Below are positions 28,362-35,643 of a stretch of 64,000 bases of DNA, piece by piece (within the stretch, counting starts at the first letter, position 1; each line of letters opens with the position of its first letter). The translations under genes and the position numbers were made by a program. Origin of the DNA: an uncultured Prevotellaceae bacterium (GTDB lineage: Bacteria > Bacteroidota > Bacteroidia > Bacteroidales > Bacteroidaceae); contig ONMA01000023.1 in assembly GCA_900318815.1 (NCBI GenBank), positions 1 to 64,000 on the forward strand. Reading direction: 5' to 3'. The notes beneath the pieces were generated by a model. That model was given only the letters and a program-made list of their open reading frames with translations, was not told the origin of the DNA and searched no databases.

Positions 28362-28390
28362 CAAAGGTACAAAATTCCTCCGAAAACCAA
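28362..28390 (-). promoter_or_regulatory. Promoter of the str operon (rpsL)
   Basis: Minus strand: TTG (28390-28388), 18 bp, TACCTTTG (28369-28362). The start of transcription would be near 28355, with a leader of about 90 nt to rpsL. Confidence 0.55.
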
Positions 28391-28407
28391 TAATATATAA
28401 TAAAGAA

Positions 28408-28447
28408 AAGCCTTATACTTTGCATTTTTTAGCAAAATATAAGACTT
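28408..28447 (-). terminator. A/T-rich terminator after the DUF3467 gene
   Basis: A 16-bp stem (28408-28423 with 28432-28447) with only two imperfect positions, both G-U in the minus-strand RNA, an 8-nt loop and then TTTTCTTTATT. It lies 30 bp downstream of the DUF3467 gene and just before the rpsL promoter. Confidence 0.6.
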
Positions 28448-28477
28448 TAAAACACGAATTATTCGTCTTTGCCTGCT

Positions 28478-28798
28478 TTAGGCCTCACCTTTGTTGCCCA
28501 CATTGAAGGGAGCAATGGTGCGACCCTGGGCCTCGGGCATCTTGATTTGGCCAAACTGACGCTCATAGCGCATGATGTTTTCCTGCAGGGCAGCCAGCAG
28601 GCGCTTGGCGTGCTCGGGAGCCAGGATGACGCGACTGCGCACCTGAGCCTTGGGCAGCCCGGGGAGCATGCGGGCAAAGTCGACGATAAACTCGCTCGAC
28701 GAGTGGGTAATGATGGCAAAGTTAGCATACTCGCCCTGTGCCTTGTCGGGTGCCAGCTCTATCTGCAGCCCCTGCTGCTTCTGTTCGTTTTCGTTCAT
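28478..28798 (-). CDS. DUF3467 protein
   Basis: 106 residues, complete, matching DUF3467: LQIELAPDKAQGEYANFAII, SSSEFIVDFARMLPGLPKAQ and RVILAPEHAKRLLAALQENI. Role unknown. From memory, in Bacteroides it sits between rpoC and rpsL. Here it still precedes rpsL, but rpoC is about 30 kb away, so the accessory block entered between rpoC and this gene. It has its own promoter and terminator. Confidence 0.9.
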   Translation of the reverse strand: MNENEQKQQGLQIELAPDKAQGEYANFAIITHSSSEFIVDFARMLPGLPKAQVRSRVILAPEHAKRLLAALQENIMRYERQFGQIKMPEAQGRTIAPFNVGNKGEA

Positions 28799-28838
28799 TT
28801 TTCTACTATATGATTAAGTGATTATTATAAATTGGGCA

Positions 28839-28870
28839 CAAAGGTAATGCTTTTTTCTGACACACGCAAT
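28839..28870 (-). promoter_or_regulatory. Promoter of the DUF3467 gene
   Basis: Minus strand: ATTG (28870-28867), about 20 bp, TACCTTTG (28846-28839), 40 bp before the ATG at 28798. Confidence 0.55.
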
Positions 28871-28908
28871 GTTATTGGCAGAAAATAATCACATTATCTG
28901 TCATTCTA

Positions 28909-28940
28909 TTTGGTGGAATCTGTAATAATATGTATTTTTG
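28909..28940 (+). promoter_or_regulatory. Promoter of the GH35 gene
   Basis: TTTG (28909-28912), 20 bp, TATTTTTG (28933-28940): a full consensus match, 21 bp before the ATG at 28962. It is divergent from the DUF3467 promoter. Confidence 0.65.
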
Positions 28941-28961
28941 CAACGTCTATTATTATATATT

Positions 28962-30989
28962 ATGGTGCGAACGATTATTTTCGTCTTTGCGCTATTATCT
29001 GGATGGATGGTAGCCAAAGCACAAAATCCTCCTACGGTGACGTGGGACAGCAAGAGCCTTCTGATTGACGGGCGGCGCGTCTGCCCTGTGATGGGTGAAG
29101 TACACTACAGCCGCATCCCTGCTGGCGAGTGGGCCGAAGAGGTGAAAAAGATGAAGGAGGGTGGTGTCACGATGATTGCCACCTACGTGTTCTGGAACCA
29201 TATAGAGGAGCAGGAAGGCATCTTCCGCTGGGACGGGCAGCGCTCGCTGCGCGGATTCCTGGAGGTATGCAGGAAAGAAGACATGCCCGTCATCCTGCGC
29301 TTAGGCCCGTACTGCCACGGAGAGGTGCGCAATGGCGGCATTCCCGACTGGGCCTTCACCAAGGGTTGCCGCCTGCGCCAGCAAGACCCTGTGTTTCTTG
29401 ACATGGTTGAAAAGCTCTACCGCCAGATTTTCACCCAGGTGCAGGGGCTGCAGTGGAAGGATGGTGGCCCAGTCATCGCGGCACAGTTCGACAACGAATA
29501 TCGCGGACATGGGGCTTACCTCGTGGCTCTGAAACGCATCGCCCAAAGGATAGGCTTCGACCTTCCGTTCTACACCCGGACGGGGTGGCCTCAGCTGAGT
29601 TCACCCGTGCCTTACGGGGAGATGCTGCCGCTGTACGGCGACTATGCCGACGGCTTCTGGGACAAGGACACGAAGGAGGGCACCGGCAACTACTATAAGG
29701 GTTTCAACTTCAAAGCCTTCCGCTCCTCTACGGCTATTGGGACGGATATTCTGGGCAAGCAAGAGGAGAAACTCAGCCAGGGCGACGAGCAATACCCTTA
29801 TTTCACCTGTGAACTGGGAGGCGGTTCGGCTGTGGCCTATCACCGTCGTCCGTATGTCTATCCAGAGGATGCCTTATCATTAGCCATCTGCAAGTTGGGC
29901 AGCGGCTCCAACCTCCTGGGCTATTACATGTATCATGGTGGCACCAATCCCGAAGGCATGCTCAACACCTTGAATGAGTGTCAGACGTCACCAGGTACGG
30001 CCAACAACGACCTGCCCGTATGCACCTACGACTTCCAGGCTCCATTAGGCGAGTACGGCCAGCGCGCCCCACATTATTATTTATTGCGCCCCATACACCT
30101 CTTCATGCACGACTGGGGCGAGACGCTGGCACCTATGGAACCGTCGCTGTCTGGCCCAGAGGACTTGAAGAAGGGGGAAGATACCGCCCTTCGCTGGGCC
30201 GTGCGAAGCCAGTCACCCGACGACCAGGCTTCCGCCTTCATCTTCGTCAACAACTACGAGCGTTTCTGCCAGCTCTTGCCCAAGAAGAACGTACAGCTGG
30301 AAGCCTGCGGGGTGAAACTTCCCCTGATGACCATTCCCAGCGGCTGCATGGCCATCTTCCCCGTCAACATCGACGGCATACGCTATGCAACGGCGCAACT
30401 CGTTGCCAAGCGCGACGGAAGAATCTACCTGATGCAGATACCCGGCATTCCCACCACCATCTGCATGCAGAACGGCAAGACGCTGAAGAACGTCAAGCCA
30501 CGCGGCACCGAGCATCCGGTCATAGGAAACATCTGTCTGATGACCAAGCATGAGGCCGAACACCTGTTTCTATCAGCAACAGCCCCTGCCGACGAACCGC
30601 TTACCGTTGCCTATACGAAAGTCAGGGAAGCAGGCCCTCTGCGCACCATCGTGAAAGGCAAGGCCAAGGTAGCCGAGGCTCCGTCGGAACAAGACTGGGA
30701 GCAGGCCGCCGTCTATACCATCAGCCTGCCCGCCCAGCTTAACTCCCACCTGCTGAAAATCACGTATCGTGGCGACTGTGCCCGTCTGTATGCCAAGGGT
30801 AAGTTAGTGGCCGATGACTTCTACTATGGCCGTCCGTTCATGTATGGTCTCTGGCGACTGCCACAGGATTGCAACGAACTGGAGCTCCGCATCCTGCCCC
30901 TTCAGCCCGACGCTCCCATCTACCTCCCTCGCGAAGCCGACAAGACGGCAGGCGAGCAGGTCGTCGGAATAGTCATAACTCGTAAATAA
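28962..30989 (+). CDS. GH35 beta-galactosidase-like glycoside hydrolase, secreted
   Basis: 675 residues. ATG at 28962 is chosen over an upstream TTG because it opens the signal peptide MVRTIIFVFALLSGWMVAKA and leaves room for the promoter. The GH35 barrel is clear: LLIDGRRVCPVMGEVHYSRI, YVFWNHIEEQEGIFRWDGQR, RLGPYCHGEVRNGGIPDW, then GGPVIAAQFDNEYRG with the acid/base Glu after Asn. The family motif Q-x-E-N-E is here Q-F-D-N-E. A candidate nucleophile is the Glu in YFTCELGGGS. C-terminal beta domains follow. It probably trims terminal beta-galactose or related sugars from glycans in the periplasm. It stands alone: no SusCD pair or other CAZyme is adjacent. Confidence 0.87.
   Translation: MVRTIIFVFALLSGWMVAKAQNPPTVTWDSKSLLIDGRRVCPVMGEVHYSRIPAGEWAEEVKKMKEGGVTMIATYVFWNHIEEQEGIFRWDGQRSLRGFLEVCRKEDMPVILRLGPYCHGEVRNGGIPDWAFTKGCRLRQQDPVFLDMVEKLYRQIFTQVQGLQWKDGGPVIAAQFDNEYRGHGAYLVALKRIAQRIGFDLPFYTRTGWPQLSSPVPYGEMLPLYGDYADGFWDKDTKEGTGNYYKGFNFKAFRSSTAIGTDILGKQEEKLSQGDEQYPYFTCELGGGSAVAYHRRPYVYPEDALSLAICKLGSGSNLLGYYMYHGGTNPEGMLNTLNECQTSPGTANNDLPVCTYDFQAPLGEYGQRAPHYYLLRPIHLFMHDWGETLAPMEPSLSGPEDLKKGEDTALRWAVRSQSPDDQASAFIFVNNYERFCQLLPKKNVQLEACGVKLPLMTIPSGCMAIFPVNIDGIRYATAQLVAKRDGRIYLMQIPGIPTTICMQNGKTLKNVKPRGTEHPVIGNICLMTKHEAEHLFLSATAPADEPLTVAYTKVREAGPLRTIVKGKAKVAEAPSEQDWEQAAVYTISLPAQLNSHLLKITYRGDCARLYAKGKLVADDFYYGRPFMYGLWRLPQDCNELELRILPLQPDAPIYLPREADKTAGEQVVGIVITRK
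30973..30987 (+). repeat. 15-bp direct repeat, left copy
   Basis: TCATAACTCGTAAAT, overlapping the last codons of the GH35 gene. An identical copy at 32118-32132 brackets the AbiF/RNA segment. Confidence 0.6.
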
Positions 30990-31022
30990 TTGGTTTAATT
31001 ATATACTAGGATTTTTTCATTT

Positions 31023-31230
31023 TAGGGTGACAGGGTGACAGAATGCCGATAAACAGGGCGTTTGCACCCTTTTTGGAGGGTGACAAGGGTGACAGAAGGG
31101 TGACAGAAAAATGACAGGCTAACAGAAGAAGCAAGCCGGATGTCGCCCAATTCTCTCGAGAATTGAGCAGAAAGAATGCTCTTTAGCAAAGGTAAAGCGG
31201 TTCTTTACGCCTCAATTCTCTCGAGAATTC
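31023..31230. repeat. GTGACAG repeats and two palindromes downstream of GH35
   Basis: 31023-31118 holds at least five copies of GGGTGACA-type sequence. Then CAATTCTCTCGAGAATT occurs twice in the same orientation (31149-31165 and 31213-31229), each an AATTCTC/GAGAATT palindrome. The 305-bp gap between GH35 and the AbiF gene has no gene that I can see. Confidence 0.55.
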
Positions 31231-31294
31231 AAGTGCAGATAGGCATGATTCTTTCTGGAAACGAGACACTTGCCACCCATTATCTCGCCATCCA

Positions 31295-31954
31295 TTACCA
31301 TCCCATCCTTCTTCGAATCTCGTTACACACTTCCCCAAAGCGTTCCTGCGACATCACCCATTCAGGCAAGTCCCTATTCATCCAGCCTATCACATGAAGT
31401 ATTTCTGCATGTATTTCTTCCACACGAGACAGATTCCAACAGATAGACTCATTATGGTAGACTCGATTACGTAAACGGCGAAACGTATTGAGTGGTGCAG
31501 ACACATTTCTGCGTTGACGTTCCTGACGTGGCATATATGGAAAAGCTCGACGCAGAGCATGCCATAGTGTCCTTTCGTACTCTGTGTTCAACAATGACAC
31601 CCAAAAGCCGAGTGTCAGTTCGGCTACGATTTTAGACGGTGTAATCTGTTCGTGTCTCGCTGTGATGTGCTGTCCAGCCTCAGTAACATATCGGTTCAAA
31701 CTACGCAACCCTGGTGTGGTCGGGAATATTACATACCAGTCCTCACGTCCTGTCATCGTTTCTAATTCACGACATAGCGCGTTACGCAAAGTCACCTCCA
31801 ATACAGATAAACTCACATAAAGTGATTCTGCTAACATTAAATTACACTCATAATGGCATATCGCTTTCGTCTCATCGTTGGGATAAAGCGCAAAATAACG
31901 CTCCATTCGCTTCGTTGAGAAAACTTTTTCCAGAAAATGTTTGGTCAGTTCCAT
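31295..31954 (-). CDS. Abi_2/AbiF-family HEPN protein, predicted abortive-infection RNase
   Basis: 219 residues. It resembles the Abi_2 (AbiD/AbiF) family: LSVLEVTLRNALCRELE, the middle WVSLLNTEYERTLWHALRRA, and the HEPN signature LRNRVYHNES with R162, N163 and H167 (Rx4H). HEPN proteins of this kind are RNases that harm the host when set free during phage infection. AbiF-like genes are known to neighbour a structured 'abiF' RNA, and I recall proposals that this family is related to the ancestor of Cas13. Here a small RNA locus lies directly upstream on the opposite strand. The gene has a consensus promoter at 32083-32052, whose transcript would cross the RNA locus in antisense. Confidence 0.85.
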   Translation of the reverse strand: MELTKHFLEKVFSTKRMERYFALYPNDETKAICHYECNLMLAESLYVSLSVLEVTLRNALCRELETMTGREDWYVIFPTTPGLRSLNRYVTEAGQHITARHEQITPSKIVAELTLGFWVSLLNTEYERTLWHALRRAFPYMPRQERQRRNVSAPLNTFRRLRNRVYHNESICWNLSRVEEIHAEILHVIGWMNRDLPEWVMSQERFGEVCNEIRRRMGW

Positions 31955-31971
31955 AACTTTTCGTATCTTTG
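31940..31971 (+). promoter_or_regulatory. Promoter of the small RNA next to the AbiF gene
   Basis: TTTG (31940-31943), 20 bp, TATCTTTG (31964-31971): a full consensus match reading rightward. It overlaps the first codons of the leftward AbiF gene. Confidence 0.65.
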
Positions 31972-31976
31972 CAATG

Positions 31977-32034
31977 CAGTCCCGGTAGTTCCTCTCCCAG
32001 ATATTTAGATGCTGGTGATGAATCCGGGTTTTTT
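31977..32034 (+). ncRNA. Candidate abiF-type small RNA, about 58 nt
   Basis: Starts just after a consensus promoter and ends in CCGGG followed by six T. CCCGG (31981-31985) can pair with CCGGG (32024-32028) to enclose an inner stem CCAG/CTGG (31997-32000 with 32012-32015) and unpaired stretches, a layout open to a pseudoknot. No open frame. Its place beside an AbiF-family gene matches the known abiF RNA association, although I cannot check the Rfam model. It may act as the RNA antitoxin or guide-like partner of the HEPN protein. Confidence 0.6.
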
Positions 32035-32051
32035 CATGCTTTTAATGTTGG

Positions 32052-32083
32052 CAAAATTACGAATAGTTTCCGACATTTCCAAA
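32052..32083 (-). promoter_or_regulatory. Promoter of the AbiF gene
   Basis: Minus strand: TTTG (32083-32080), 20 bp, TAATTTTG (32059-32052), a full consensus match. Transcription from about 32045 gives a leader of about 90 nt that is complementary to the whole small RNA at 31977-32034. Confidence 0.6.
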
Positions 32084-32117
32084 TGTTATGGCAGGAAAAT
32101 TAGTACTACACACAAGT

Positions 32118-32132
32118 TCATAACTCGTAAAT
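32118..32132 (+). repeat. 15-bp direct repeat, right copy
   Basis: TCATAACTCGTAAAT, identical to 30973-30987. It abuts the large palindromic element that starts at 32137. Confidence 0.6.
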
Positions 32133-32136
32133 CATA

Positions 32137-32413
32137 GAAAGACGCTGAAAGCGTCACCTTTCAATAGCCGCAGTGTCTGAACGACCTGCGGACAGGAGGA
32201 AAGAGGAGGAAAAGCACTCTGAAAGGCTACGGGTAGGCGACCGAAGGTCGGGCGCTCCAGCTTTGCTGGCTTGCTACCATCGGGACGCAAGAATAAGAGT
32301 GCCCCATCTGTGCGGATGGGCGACCCCCTCAGGGTCGATGTAACTTCTCGCGTTCTATCCGTAGGTCCTTCGGACACTACGGCTATTGAAAGGTGACGCT
32401 TTCAGCGTCTTTC
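32137..32413. repeat. Structured palindromic element with 56-bp terminal inverted repeats
   Basis: Arms 32137-32192 and 32358-32413 are inverted copies (52 of 56 bp match; the outer 34 bp are perfect). Each arm contains smaller hairpins (GACGCT GAA AGCGTC). The centre has four more: 32238-32250 (GAA loop), 32257-32269 (TTT loop), 32303-32320 and 32321-32337. It looks like a non-autonomous, MITE- or REP-like element. Parts recur at 34510-34529 and 35499-35524. Confidence 0.75.
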
Positions 32414-32579
32414 AATCGTAAACACACCTATCTCAACGACTCTGCAAAGTTAGAGCAACAGCCCGTAAATTTTAGACGAAATCAATATAAGAAAGGGGAG
32501 ATTTTAACCGATTTTACGGATTCGGTGGCTCTACCTTTGCGAAAGGTTAAAAAGTTACAATATATTTCTCAAAGGGGCT

Positions 32580-33499
32580 TGCTACTATTTCCGTTACTGG
32601 TGTAACGATCTCGCAGACCGAGGCCGCATTGAATATTGGTGAGACCGTGACGCTGACTGCCACCGTGGCACCAGATGATGCTACCGACAAGACGGTGACA
32701 TGGACATCGAGCGACGAGACCGTTGCCACCGTGGCTGACGGCGTAGTAACCGCCGTGGCCGCCGGCACGGCCACCATCACCGTCACCAGCAACGACGACG
32801 CGACGAAGACAGCCACCTGCACCGTCACCGTCGCACCCGCCGGCTATAGCGTAGCCCTGAAGGACGGCACCGACGATGCCGACAAGTGGCAGGGCAAGGC
32901 CGGAGAGGGCAACTTCCAGGCGCTGCCCCTTGAGGGCGTAGCCGCAGGCACGGCCGTCACCGTCAAGTACGGCGGCACGATGAGGGTGAAGAGCGTCAAG
33001 GCCAAGAAGAAGGCTTCAGGCCCCGTGGCATACTAAGAATGCCCCGACGGCCATCACCCGCACTGGATAGACCTCGGCCTGCCAAGCGGCACGCTGTGGC
33101 GGTGCTGCAACGAGGGGGCGACCGCGCCGGAAAATTATGGCAATCACTATAACTATGACGAAGCGATGGCCAATACCAATGTAACTCTACCTACGAAAGC
33201 TCAGATAGAAGAATTATTGGAGGAGAATAATACCACCTCAGAGTGGACGACGCTGAACGATGTGAGTGGCCAGTAGTTCACGAGCAAGAAAAACGGCGGC
33301 AAGGTGTTCCTTCCCGCTGGGCCTCCGCTTGGATGACGAGCTCTACGACGCTGGGGCTCACGGCTACTACTGGTCGTCGTCGCCCTACGAGAGCAACACG
33401 AACTACGCCTACGGCCTGAGCTTCAGTTCTGGGAATGCGAGCTATTTCTGCACCGAACGCAACATCGAGCTGTCTGTGCGCCCCGTGCGTCAGAACTGA
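32580..33499 (+). pseudogene. Decayed BIG2 + FISUMP-type surface protein gene fragment
   Basis: Starting near 32580, without any signal peptide or proper start, is one Ig-like BIG2 domain (VTGVTISQTEAALNIGETVT, VTWTSSDETVATVADGVVTA). A lysine-rich linker follows and ends at a stop near 33034. The reading continues as a FISUMP-like domain (WIDLGLPSGTLWRCCNEGAT, then LPTKAQIEELLEENNTTSEW), is broken by a second in-frame stop (33274-33276) and a frameshift near 33320, and ends YYWSSSPYESNTNYAYGLSF to a stop at 33499. At least three lesions and the missing N-terminus show that it is a remnant. A TACCTTTG at 32532-32539 may be an old promoter. Confidence 0.75.
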
Positions 33500-33674
33500 G
33501 TGCATCCTTTCCCAACGCGAAACCGACTCGCCCCGCCCGGGCGGACTTGCAATCGAAAGCAATCTTTCTTGGCAAGCCAAGCGGCCACAGGCCGGGCGGA
33601 GCTGACGCTCGAAAAATGCAAAAGCGTTCCATGACATACTGAGACAAACGGATATTTATCTGGGGAAAGTTATT

Positions 33675-33751
33675 TTCTAAGGATTTTAGGATTAAAGGAT
33701 GGTCGGCGCAGCGCGCCGAAGGAAAATCCCGAAATCCTATAATCCTTAGAA
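33675..33751. repeat. REP-like palindrome
   Basis: A 19-bp inverted repeat with one mismatch (33675-33693 and 33733-33751) encloses a perfect TCGGCGC/GCGCCGA hairpin with 3-nt loop (33703-33719). It lies in the 328-bp gap between the decayed surface gene and the toxin-antitoxin pair; a 12-bp palindrome CCGCCCGGGCGG is at 33533-33544. Confidence 0.65.
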
Positions 33752-33792
33752 TAAAAAGTGCCCTCCTTAGCGGGATTATCGGAATTTTGTCG

Positions 33793-33800
33793 TACCTTTG
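33793..33800 (+). promoter_or_regulatory. -7 element of the toxin-antitoxin operon
   Basis: TACCTTTG, 28 bp before the antitoxin ATG at 33829. No good TTTG lies at the right spacing. Confidence 0.45.
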
Positions 33801-33828
33801 CACCGTGAAACTCTAAACAACGAGAATT

Positions 33829-34116
33829 ATGGAAACAACGACAGCAAGAAAACATACATCGACCCCCTTCACAAGGGCATGGAACCAGGCAAAGAAACTC
33901 GACAATAGCGAGAAGCTGGAACTTGTGGCAATGCTTATCGACAGTGTAAAGCCCGCCGTGGCCGAGCCCCGAAAGCCCCGCCTCTACGACCCCGAGACGG
34001 GCGAGTACCTCAACGACGAGACCATGCAGCTCATCGAGGACGTGCGCAGTGGCAAGGAGAAGATGTATAAGGTGGACTCTTTCGAGGAATACCTTGAAAT
34101 GGTAAAAGACCTTTAG
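33829..34116 (+). CDS. Antitoxin of a type II toxin-antitoxin pair, RelB/DinJ-like
   Basis: 95 residues, acidic C-terminal half. It directly precedes a YafQ-like toxin gene with 6 bp between them, the usual antitoxin-first order. The N-terminal part (ARKHTSTPFTRAWNQAKKLD, then SEKLELVAMLIDSVK) would hold the DNA-binding/dimer region. The C-terminal tail (LIEDVRSGKEKMYKVDSFEE, YLEMVKDL) is typical of the toxin-neutralising segment. Family assignment rests on context as much as on sequence. It is probably autoregulatory. Confidence 0.7.
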   Translation: METTTARKHTSTPFTRAWNQAKKLDNSEKLELVAMLIDSVKPAVAEPRKPRLYDPETGEYLNDETMQLIEDVRSGKEKMYKVDSFEEYLEMVKDL

Positions 34117-34122
34117 TGAGCT

Positions 34123-34419
34123 ATGGCAAAGTTCTCATTACACTACACCAATACCTACCTGAAAGACCTGAAACTGGCACGTCGGCGCAGACTGGACGAA
34201 AACAGGTTGAATGAGGTCATTAAATTGCTCCTCAGTGGCGAACCCTTGCCAGCCTGCCTGCACAACCATATACTCACTGGCGACTACAAGGGCTACTGGG
34301 AGTGCCACATCACCCCCGACTGGCTGCTGCTCTACGAGAAGGACACCGAGATACGCATCATCTCGCTCTACCGCACCGGCACCCACGCTGACATCTTCGG
34401 CAAAGGCAGGAAACGGTAG
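34123..34419 (+). CDS. YafQ/RelE-family mRNA interferase toxin
   Basis: 98 residues with the YafQ pattern: FSLHYTNTYLKDLKLARRRR, LHNHILTGDYKGYWECHITP, DWLLLYEKD and the C-terminal RTGTHADIF carrying the catalytic histidine. YafQ toxins cleave mRNA on the ribosome. All expected catalytic positions are present, so the toxin is probably active and held by the upstream antitoxin. The pair is flanked by 13-bp inverted repeats (33640-33652 and 34562-34574). Confidence 0.85.
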   Translation: MAKFSLHYTNTYLKDLKLARRRRLDENRLNEVIKLLLSGEPLPACLHNHILTGDYKGYWECHITPDWLLLYEKDTEIRIISLYRTGTHADIFGKGRKR

Positions 34420-34492
34420 TCTCTGATATTGTTTTCCTTCAAGAAAATATCCGCCGAGACATCACACCGATGCCCCGGCGTTTTGTCTATCT

Positions 34493-34574
34493 ACTCCCCT
34501 CCCTACAGGGAAAGGCTACGGGTAGGCGAGCTCTGCTCGGGAATGGGGCAGGGGGTGGGTCTCCGTTTGTCTCA
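34493..34574. repeat. Dispersed repeat segment sharing 20 bp with the palindromic element
   Basis: GAAAGGCTACGGGTAGGCGA at 34510-34529 is identical to 32221-32240 in the palindromic element. A GAGCTCTGCTC hairpin-like stretch follows. TCCGTTTGTCTCA (34562-34574) is the inverted partner of 33640-33652. Confidence 0.55.
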
Positions 34575-34653
34575 CGTATCGTCATCGCATCGCTAAGGCG
34601 ACAACAGAATAAAAGTATAACAAATTAAAGAACAATTAAAACATTCAAGAACA

Positions 34654-35628
34654 ATGAAACAACGATTTCTATACATCATGGCACTGCTGCTGACGGCAGC
34701 GACGGGCGCATGGGCACAGGACGACTCTGACCTCATCGACCTCACGCCCGGTGCCGACGGTACGGAGTGGACACTCGCCGAGATGCCCGCCTTCGACCTG
34801 GAGCTTGAGGTGACGTACTACACCGACGAGGAAATCAGACAGATGGACATAACGCTGGCCGACGCAGACACTTACACGCAGACGGCCGACGAGACGGTAG
34901 GCTCGGCCACCTACGTGAAGACAACCGACCGAGTGGACAAGTTCCATGCCTGGTTCATACCCTTCGACTACACCATCACCGACGGCGACCTGCAGACGTT
35001 CTCGTTCTACAAGATCAACATGATAGCCAATGCGCCGGATGCCGAGACGAAGGCCTCGGACGACATCTGGGTGTTCCTGAAGAAGATGGACGAGGGCGAC
35101 GTGCTGCATGCCAACATGCCCTACGTCTATAAGCCGAAGCAGGCCGTGGAGAACTACGGCTTCACCACCACCGGCGCCACGCTGAAGGCCATGAACACCG
35201 GTGTGCTGGCCACCATGCAAACCATGGAGGACACCTACACGCTCTACGGCACCTACGAGGGTACGACAGCCACAGCCGAAGACCCGTTCTACTACGTGAA
35301 CATCGACGGCGACCTGAGCCTCGGCAACAACGGCACGGTGACGGTGGGCGCCTACCGCTGGATCATGCGCGTGGAGAGCAAGTTTGGCCCGACACCTGCC
35401 TATGCCCGTGGAATACACTTCGTCGGCGGCGAGGACAGCGAGACAACGGGTATAAGTGAAGAGCGAAGAGTGAAGAGTGAAGCGCTCGACCTCTGGTCGC
35501 TTGCTACCGAAGGGACGCAAGAATTTGCTACCGCCGAAGGGTGGTACTCGCTCGACGGCCGCCGCATAGCACAGCCGACGAGGAGCGGAGTCTACATCGT
35601 CGGCGGCAAGAAAGTTGTAATTAGGTAA
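34654..35628 (+). CDS. Secreted protein with T9SS-like C-terminus
   Basis: 324 residues. Signal peptide MKQRFLYIMALLLTAATGAWA, then an acidic secreted body with no domain I recognise (for example VDKFHAWFIPFDYTITDGDL, YRWIMRVESKFGP). The last 30 residues (GWYSLDGRRIAQPTRSGVYI, ending KKVVIR) match the short C-terminal signal of Prevotella cargo for type IX secretion. Before it, residues about 270-290 (EERRVKSEALDLWSLATEGT) are encoded by dispersed repeat DNA inserted in frame. A small gene follows after 15 bp. Probably a cell-surface or secreted protein of unknown function. Confidence 0.75.
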   Translation: MKQRFLYIMALLLTAATGAWAQDDSDLIDLTPGADGTEWTLAEMPAFDLELEVTYYTDEEIRQMDITLADADTYTQTADETVGSATYVKTTDRVDKFHAWFIPFDYTITDGDLQTFSFYKINMIANAPDAETKASDDIWVFLKKMDEGDVLHANMPYVYKPKQAVENYGFTTTGATLKAMNTGVLATMQTMEDTYTLYGTYEGTTATAEDPFYYVNIDGDLSLGNNGTVTVGAYRWIMRVESKFGPTPAYARGIHFVGGEDSETTGISEERRVKSEALDLWSLATEGTQEFATAEGWYSLDGRRIAQPTRSGVYIVGGKKVVIR

Positions 35629-35643
35629 ATGGAGGGCACGACG

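Noticed and set aside
32132..32377. 81-residue leftward frame in the palindromic element
   Set aside because: Arises from repeat DNA; no ribosome-binding context and the same translated pieces recur from other repeat copies.
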